From contig NZ_LZLQ01000148.1 in NCBI RefSeq assembly GCF_001673315.1, positions 62,001 to 126,000 of the forward strand: 64,000 bases of DNA, written 5' to 3'. The notes beneath the pieces were generated by a model that saw only the letters and a program-made list of their open reading frames with translations, was not told where the DNA came from and did no database searches. The position numbers and the translations under genes were made by a program. The DNA is from Mycobacterium asiaticum. GTDB taxonomy: Bacteria; Actinomycetota; Actinomycetes; Mycobacteriales; Mycobacteriaceae. Below are positions 59,647 to 64,000 of this stretch, in pieces (position 1 is the first letter of the stretch; each line of letters opens with the position of its first letter).

Positions 59647-60393
59647 GTGGCCCCGACGGAACGAAAGAAATCGGCGAATCGCGACGAAGGCATCCAGGTG
59701 TTGCGCCGCGCTGCGGCCGCCCTGGACGAGATCGCTGCCGAGCCGGGACTGCTGCGCTTGGTCGACCTCGGGGAGCGCTTGGGTCTGGCCAAGTCCACCG
59801 CACGGCGGCTCCTCGTCGGATTGGTCGAAGTGGGCCTGGTCAGCGTGGATGCCAACGGCCGCTATTCCCTCGGCGAACGGTTGCTGGGATTCGGCAGCGG
59901 CACCGGTGCGCACCTGGCTGCCGTGTTTCGGCCGACTATCGAGCGCGTCTCGGCGGATACCGACGAAACAGTGGACCTGTCGGTGTTGCGGGGTCAGCGA
60001 ATGTGGTTCATCGACCAAATCGAATCCGCCCACCGGCTACGCGCGGTTTCTGCTGTGGGGGTGCGCTTTCCGTTGATTGGAACGGCGAACGGAAAGGCGG
60101 CGCTGGCCGTGCTCGACGACGAGGACGCTGACGTCGCGTTGTCCCAGTTGAGCCCTCGGGACGCGGAAACCCTGCGCCGCGAAATTGACGAGATCCGTTC
60201 CACCGGAATTGCTTTCGACCGTGACGAGCACACACCCGGAATCTCCGCGGCTGCCATCGCGCGTCGATCAATTGGCGACCACGTGATCGCCATCTCGGTG
60301 CCCGCACCTACCGACCGATTCCTGCAGAAAGAGCAACGGATCGTCTCGGCGCTGCGCACCGCCGCCGAATCGCCGGCCTGGACAGCACGCTGA
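59647..60393 (+). CDS. IclR-family transcriptional regulator (Rv1773c-like)
   Basis: 248 residues from GTG 59647 (VAPTERKKSANRDEGIQVL), the same length as Rv1773c. An N-terminal winged helix (about 15-75: LVDLGERLGLAKSTARRLLVGL) is followed by the IclR effector domain (about 85-245: VDLSVLRGQRMWFIDQIES, HTPGISAAAIARRS). Effectors of this family are usually small aromatic or aliphatic acids. The alternative ATG 59602 overlaps the palindrome and is less likely. It diverges from the flavoenzyme/PhlG-like operon, its probable target. Confidence 0.93.
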   Translation: MAPTERKKSANRDEGIQVLRRAAAALDEIAAEPGLLRLVDLGERLGLAKSTARRLLVGLVEVGLVSVDANGRYSLGERLLGFGSGTGAHLAAVFRPTIERVSADTDETVDLSVLRGQRMWFIDQIESAHRLRAVSAVGVRFPLIGTANGKAALAVLDDEDADVALSQLSPRDAETLRREIDEIRSTGIAFDRDEHTPGISAAAIARRSIGDHVIAISVPAPTDRFLQKEQRIVSALRTAAESPAWTAR

Positions 60394-60444
60394 ACCGTCG
60401 GCCACGGCACTTCCCTCTGCCGCGGCCGACGATGCCTCAGCGAG

Positions 60445-60726
60445 CTAAACCGCAGAATGCGCGAACAGTTTGCCCCACTCGTGCCGCGCAGCGGACTGCG
60501 CCTCGATGAAGCTGGGTGTCTGCTCACCCGACCCGGCCAGGTGCACCAAGGCCCATGCCATCGCATAGACCGGTACCCGGTGTCGTTGGGCGGCACTGTG
60601 CAACTCGTCGAATGCCACCGCTGAACGGCACCGCCGCAGGCCGATGAGGATGCCCCGTGCAGTGTCGAGGATTCGGCCCGAGTTCGGATCACATGAGATC
60701 TGGGTAGGAGCCCAGCTTGCAGTCAT
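60445..60726 (-). CDS. Small ANTAR-like protein (Rv1772-like position)
   Basis: 93 residues from ATG 60726, preceded by ACGAAAGGT. The sequence RILDTARGILIGLRRCRSAVAFDELHSAAQRHRVPVY has the three-helix pattern of ANTAR domains (A-x-G-x-L-x-G...AF-x-L...A). ANTAR domains bind hairpin RNA leaders and act by antitermination; usually they are attached to a sensor domain, which is missing here. The gene lies between the IclR gene and the lactone oxidase gene, where Rv1772 is in M. tuberculosis. The frame upstream to 61062 has no coding character. Confidence 0.6.
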   Translation of the reverse strand: MTASWAPTQISCDPNSGRILDTARGILIGLRRCRSAVAFDELHSAAQRHRVPVYAMAWALVHLAGSGEQTPSFIEAQSAARHEWGKLFAHSAV

Positions 60727-60920
60727 ACCTTTCGTACCCCCTACCGATATGCCCACCAGTGGAAAAACGTCTTGCGGATGAAGACATCGCACTGGGGGTG
60801 CGCCGCAATCTGCGCACCGTGCCATGATTTGTGCGCCCGGGCAATTGCGCCAGAGGACAGCCCATATCGATATGCACCCGTAAGTCGGCCGATACCAAAC
60901 AAATCCGGTTGACGCAGCCG

Positions 60921-62216
60921 TCAGTTCCCCAGGACGCGCCGGGTGTAGTCGTTGAGAAAGACACGGTTGGGGTCGAGGCGGTCGCGAACGGCGATGAAGC
61001 GCTTCCATTCCGGATAGCGCTCCCGAAGCGTGGCCGCAGATTGATAGTGGCGCTTGCCCCAATGCGGCCGCCCCGCATACTCGTTCATGATTTCTTCTAC
61101 CGCGCGGAAGTAGTTCTCGTATTCCATCCCGATGAACTGGTGCACCGCGATGTAGCAGGTCTCGCGGGCGTGCGCGGTCGACAGGAAGGCGTCGTCTGCA
61201 GCGCTGAAGCGCACCTCGAGGGGATACATGATCGGCAGCTTGCGGCGCCGTACCAGTTCGATGACTCGTTGCACCGCTTCGCGGGCATATGCCCGCGGGA
61301 TCGCGTACTCCATCTCGGTGAATTTGACGTTGCGCTCGTTGGCGTACACCTTCCAGCCGTGGTCCTGCACTGTCGAGGGCGACATCAGACTTGTCATCAG
61401 GCGGTTCAGTCGCGGGGCAGTTCTGGGGAATCGCCGGCCGGTGCGGCAGATGACGTTCAGGCCGGCGTTTTCGACTTCTTCACCCAGCCTTTTCTTCCAT
61501 ACCGGGCCGGGCTGGGGTTCTTCGTTGCTGCGCCGGGTCGTGCGTACCAGTGCCGTATCCCCGTAGGGGAAAACGAAAAACTCGTAGTGGTCGTTCGCGT
61601 CAACGTCGGCGTCGAGACATTCGAGTGTGGTGATCAGGGGGCGCAATTCGTCTTTGCGGTGCAACGTGAACAGCGGCACCACCTTGAGCGTCACCTGTGA
61701 GATCACACCCAGGGCACCGAGCGAGACGCGAGCGGCCAGATAGTCGTCTTGGCCAGAACCTTCGGACACGTTCAGCACGTCGCCGTCGGCGGTGACCAGC
61801 CGCGCCGAAACAATCTGTGCTGAAATGTTTTTGAACTGTGCACCGGTACCGTGCGTTGCCGTCGCGGTGGCCCCGGTGATCGATTGTTTGTCGATATCGC
61901 CCTGGTTCTCGATGCCGAACCCGTGCGTTGCCAGCTCAGCCAAAAGCGAATGCAGTTTGGCTCCCCCCTCGATGGTCGCCAGCCCATTCACTTTGTCGAT
62001 ATCGATGATTCGCTGCAGACCGGCCATGTCGATCATGACGCCGTCCGTGCAGGCGCAGTCGGTAAACGAGTGCCCGGTGCCCACCGCGCGCACCCGTTCA
62101 CCCTTTTGCGCGGCCCGCGCCACGATCTCGACCAGCTCGGCCTCGGACGTCGGTCGCTTGATAGCTGAGGGTGCGCAGATCTGGTCCCCGGCCCAGTTGT
62201 TCCAGTTAGCGTTCAT
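60921..62216 (-). CDS. FAD-linked aldonolactone oxidase-like protein (gulonolactone dehydrogenase, Rv1771-like)
   Basis: 431 residues. The FAD-binding PCMH domain includes RAVGTGHSFTD (H49) and GDIDKQSITGATATATHGTG; the C-terminal ALO domain ends with the family signature RPHWGKRHY and DRVFLNDYTRRVLG-like text (DPNRVFLNDYTRR). M. tuberculosis Rv1771 oxidises L-gulono-1,4-lactone toward ascorbate. No HWK-type covalent-FAD change is evident. ATG 62216 (MNANWNNWAG) matches the homologue start; the frame continues upstream through repeats. Confidence 0.93.
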   Translation of the reverse strand: MNANWNNWAGDQICAPSAIKRPTSEAELVEIVARAAQKGERVRAVGTGHSFTDCACTDGVMIDMAGLQRIIDIDKVNGLATIEGGAKLHSLLAELATHGFGIENQGDIDKQSITGATATATHGTGAQFKNISAQIVSARLVTADGDVLNVSEGSGQDDYLAARVSLGALGVISQVTLKVVPLFTLHRKDELRPLITTLECLDADVDANDHYEFFVFPYGDTALVRTTRRSNEEPQPGPVWKKRLGEEVENAGLNVICRTGRRFPRTAPRLNRLMTSLMSPSTVQDHGWKVYANERNVKFTEMEYAIPRAYAREAVQRVIELVRRRKLPIMYPLEVRFSAADDAFLSTAHARETCYIAVHQFIGMEYENYFRAVEEIMNEYAGRPHWGKRHYQSAATLRERYPEWKRFIAVRDRLDPNRVFLNDYTRRVLGN

Positions 62217-62278
62217 CGCACCAGCTTCCGTCCCGTGTAACAGGCTTCCGTCGAGAGGCAATTTTCCCGTCGGGTGGC

Positions 62279-62332
62279 AATCTTCCGTCGTTCAGTAATC
62301 GTCCGTCGTTGAGTGATCTTCCGTCGTTCAGT
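62279..62332. repeat. 18-bp tandem repeat, three copies
   Basis: Units at 62279, 62297 and 62315 read AATCTTCCGTCGTTCAGT, with one to two changes in copies two and three. The array starts 62 bp upstream of the Rv1771-like ATG and ends 3 bp from the stop of the Rv1769-like gene, filling most of their spacer. More diverged CTTCCGTC copies continue to about 62224. Confidence 0.88.
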
Positions 62333-62334
62333 AA

Positions 62335-63564
62335 TCAAAGGAATGTGCACCCCTCGCCCCGGTAAGTGGGTACCGTGTCGACGATCGCGTCGCCGCGCAC
62401 CAGATGCAGACGGTCGAACCGTTCACAAAGTTCGCCCGCTTTGGTGTGGCGGAAATAGACCTTGTCGCCGACCTTCAACCGCCGGGCGGCGGCACCGGTC
62501 ACCGGGGTCTGCACCTCACCGGTCCCCTCCATTGCGCTCAGCTTCAGCCCGGTCGGCAGGTAGGGCGTGGGCATGCGGTCTTTGGCGCCGACACCGCTGG
62601 CCAGATAGCCACCACCGAGGGCGGTCGCCGTCTGTTCGTCGGGCCGACGTGTCACCGGCAATGCGAAAATTGCCGCCGGCTGCAAGGTGAACGACGAATA
62701 GGTGTCGAACAGCGTCGGAGCGTAGAACCCCGAACCGGCGGTGGCCTCGGTCATGGCCGATTCTTGGGCAACCAGTTGCAGATCACCGGTGCCGCCGGCA
62801 TTGACGATCTGCAGGTCGGCCACCTCGCGTACGAGTTCCACAGCGCGGGCACGGCGTTCGCGCAACTCGGCGATCGACTGGCGCTGCATCCATCCGACGA
62901 AGAGGTTCTGCGCACGCTTGCCCGGGACCTTGTCGCCGAATCCGGCGATGTGGCCCTCGTAAGACATCAAGGCGACCAGCCGCAACGCCGGGCGCCTGGC
63001 GATTTCGACCGCAAATGCGTGCGCCTGCTCGGGTGTGTGCAACGGCGAACGCTTCGGTCCGATCTTCAGGCGACCGCCGGCCGCCCAGTAGCCGGCATCC
63101 AGATCCAGACACAACCGCACGGGCTGGTCGGTGGCGCTCTCGATCAGGTCGAGATGTTCGACGCTGTCCACCATGACAATCGGTGCGCCGTCGGGGTTTT
63201 CGGCGGTCAGCTCACCAAGGTCGCGTAAGGCCGCCCGGTCGGTGGACGGGTAGGCGAGCAGGAGTTTCTCGAAGCCGTGGCCGGCCAGCCACAGTGTCTC
63301 GCGCAGGGTGAACGTCATCAGCCCGTGAAAGCGCTCATTCGAGTCGAGTATCTCGCGTTGTATGGCTCTGCACCGCAACGACTTCGACGCGACCCGGATC
63401 GGTTTGTCACCCGCGCGGTAGAGCATTTGCGTGGCGTTGGTCCACATCGCATCCAGATCCAGAAACGCGAACGGGGCGTCGAGGTCGGCGAAGGCACGCT
63501 CGTAGCGCTGCAGCCGACCCTGTGGATCCAGCCTGACCCGCTCCGTCTCACCGCCCGCATGCAC
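62335..63564 (-). CDS. Fold-type III PLP enzyme, alanine racemase/D-serine dehydratase-like (Rv1769-like)
   Basis: 409 residues. The N-terminal PLP barrel has the lysine that would hold the cofactor, K61 in RVASKSLRC, with CLDLDAGYWAAGGRLKIGPKRSP and NAGGTGDL near the phosphate site; a C-terminal beta domain follows (VGDKVYFRHTKAGELCERFD). This resembles D-threonine aldolase/D-serine dehydratase-type proteins, and the HTKAGE-C element could bind a metal. The substrate is unknown. ATG 63564 is the only good start seen. The Rv1771-like gene follows on the same strand after a repeat array. Confidence 0.88.
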   Translation of the reverse strand: MHAGGETERVRLDPQGRLQRYERAFADLDAPFAFLDLDAMWTNATQMLYRAGDKPIRVASKSLRCRAIQREILDSNERFHGLMTFTLRETLWLAGHGFEKLLLAYPSTDRAALRDLGELTAENPDGAPIVMVDSVEHLDLIESATDQPVRLCLDLDAGYWAAGGRLKIGPKRSPLHTPEQAHAFAVEIARRPALRLVALMSYEGHIAGFGDKVPGKRAQNLFVGWMQRQSIAELRERRARAVELVREVADLQIVNAGGTGDLQLVAQESAMTEATAGSGFYAPTLFDTYSSFTLQPAAIFALPVTRRPDEQTATALGGGYLASGVGAKDRMPTPYLPTGLKLSAMEGTGEVQTPVTGAAARRLKVGDKVYFRHTKAGELCERFDRLHLVRGDAIVDTVPTYRGEGCTFL

Positions 63565-63735
63565 GCCGTCACCTTACTGAAGAATTCAGCGTTGCCGCGT
63601 ATTCATGCGTATTCAGAGGCGATGCGGTCGCTGACTATGCAATTTGCCGTCCGGACTCGCGCAAGATTGTGCAGAATGCCCTGGTCGGCGACTTCAGGCC
63701 GGTCCGCTGCCTCGTTCTGGCGGCATCGGTGCGGT

Positions 63736-64000
63736 TCACAGAATGGCTTGCACGTCTTTCGCCTGGGCGATGTCGTCCCATTCGATACCGAGCTCGAGCA
63801 GGATCTCCTCGGTGTGCTGGCCGTGCTCGGGGGCGCGCGTTGGGCCGGGCGGGGTTTCGTCGAATTGCACGGGAGCGGCCACGGTCCGGTATTTCTCGCC
63901 TTTGTCGTCGACGTTGGTGATCACGTATCCGTTAGGTTCGACCTGCGGGTCGTTGAGGGTTTCTTTCGGTGTCGCCAGGGCGCCCCACACGCCCGGCTCG
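63736..64000 (-). CDS. Family III (CaiB/BaiF) CoA-transferase, C-terminal part
   Basis: The frame is open to the right edge, so only about 87 C-terminal residues are seen: WGALATPKETLNDPQVEPNG, then AAPVQFDETPPGPTRAPEHG and QHTEEILLELGIEWDDIAQA. The order P-x-Q-F, APE-x-GQH-x-EEIL-LG is typical of the end of formyl-CoA transferase/alpha-methylacyl-CoA racemase family proteins, which move CoA between acids or racemise acyl-CoA. The 170 bp between its stop and the Rv1769-like start on the left hold no gene. Confidence 0.88.
   Translation of the reverse strand, partial: EPGVWGALATPKETLNDPQVEPNGYVITNVDDKGEKYRTVAAPVQFDETPPGPTRAPEHGQHTEEILLELGIEWDDIAQAKDVQAIL

Noticed and set aside
1..64000. tRNA or rRNA genes, IS elements or phage integrase
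   Set aside because: None was recognised by eye in any part of the window, and the gene order follows the chromosomal ESX-5 region throughout.

Overview
The window is high-GC mycobacterial DNA. It carries a complete ESX-5 (type VII secretion) locus with many PPE genes, and protein after protein matches Mycobacterium tuberculosis products as I remember them. ESX-5 and this PPE expansion point to a slow-growing Mycobacterium. It is not M. tuberculosis itself, because several loci differ: cyp143/ferredoxin, PE20, lppT and PE_PGRS33 are absent, while an M13 peptidase and other genes are present. The strand is inverted relative to the H37Rv numbering, so the window runs from about Rv1825 (left) down to about Rv1769 (right). 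Rv numbers come from memory of gene order and protein sequence, not from a database search.

Left part, 1-18.5 kb. A minus-strand block holds ilvG, secA2, pgsA2 and the DUF881/small-basic-protein genes (Rv1825-Rv1820 equivalents), with tandem palindromic repeats between secA2 and pgsA2. The BacA-type ABC transporter diverges from ilvG. A lipoprotein M13 metallopeptidase follows and converges, through a 53-bp-period palindromic repeat array, on a flavoprotein. That flavoprotein is coupled to a frameshifted VOC gene. Then come a TetR regulator with a divergent F420-type oxidoreductase, a secreted serine protease, a sterol-desaturase-like enzyme, an alpha/beta hydrolase coupled to a type II NADH dehydrogenase-like protein, and MgtC.

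Middle part, 18.5-48.5 kb, nearly all minus strand. In transcription order it is eccB5-eccC5, a strong hairpin terminator, PPE-PE-PPE-PE, esxM-esxN, espG5, eccD5-mycP5-eccE5-eccA5 (overlapping genes), two related PPE genes, then an M-box (Mg2+) riboswitch. After the M-box come PPE, PPE, PPE31-like, DUF732, PPE32-like, PPE33-like, DUF732 and mgtC. The Mg2+ theme is consistent from riboswitch to mgtC. The PPE31-like and PPE33-like proteins also end in a tail resembling the last helix-strand unit of the MgtC C-terminal domain, which I consider the most interesting observation here. Five consecutive PPE genes downstream of the M-box have no PE partner.

Right part, 48.5-64 kb. malQ diverges from eccB5 and is followed by a SnoaL-like protein, a UsfY-like protein behind a SigF-type promoter, an SRPBCC protein, a membrane cytochrome b/molybdopterin fusion enzyme, and Rv1780-, Rv1779c- and Rv1778c-like genes. 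An operon of a berberine-bridge-type flavoenzyme and a DAPG-hydrolase-like protein diverges from an IclR regulator across a palindromic operator. The window closes with an ANTAR-like small protein, an aldonolactone oxidase-like protein, a fold-III PLP enzyme and the 3' end of a CoA-transferase. No rRNA, tRNA, insertion sequence, integrase or CRISPR array was seen.
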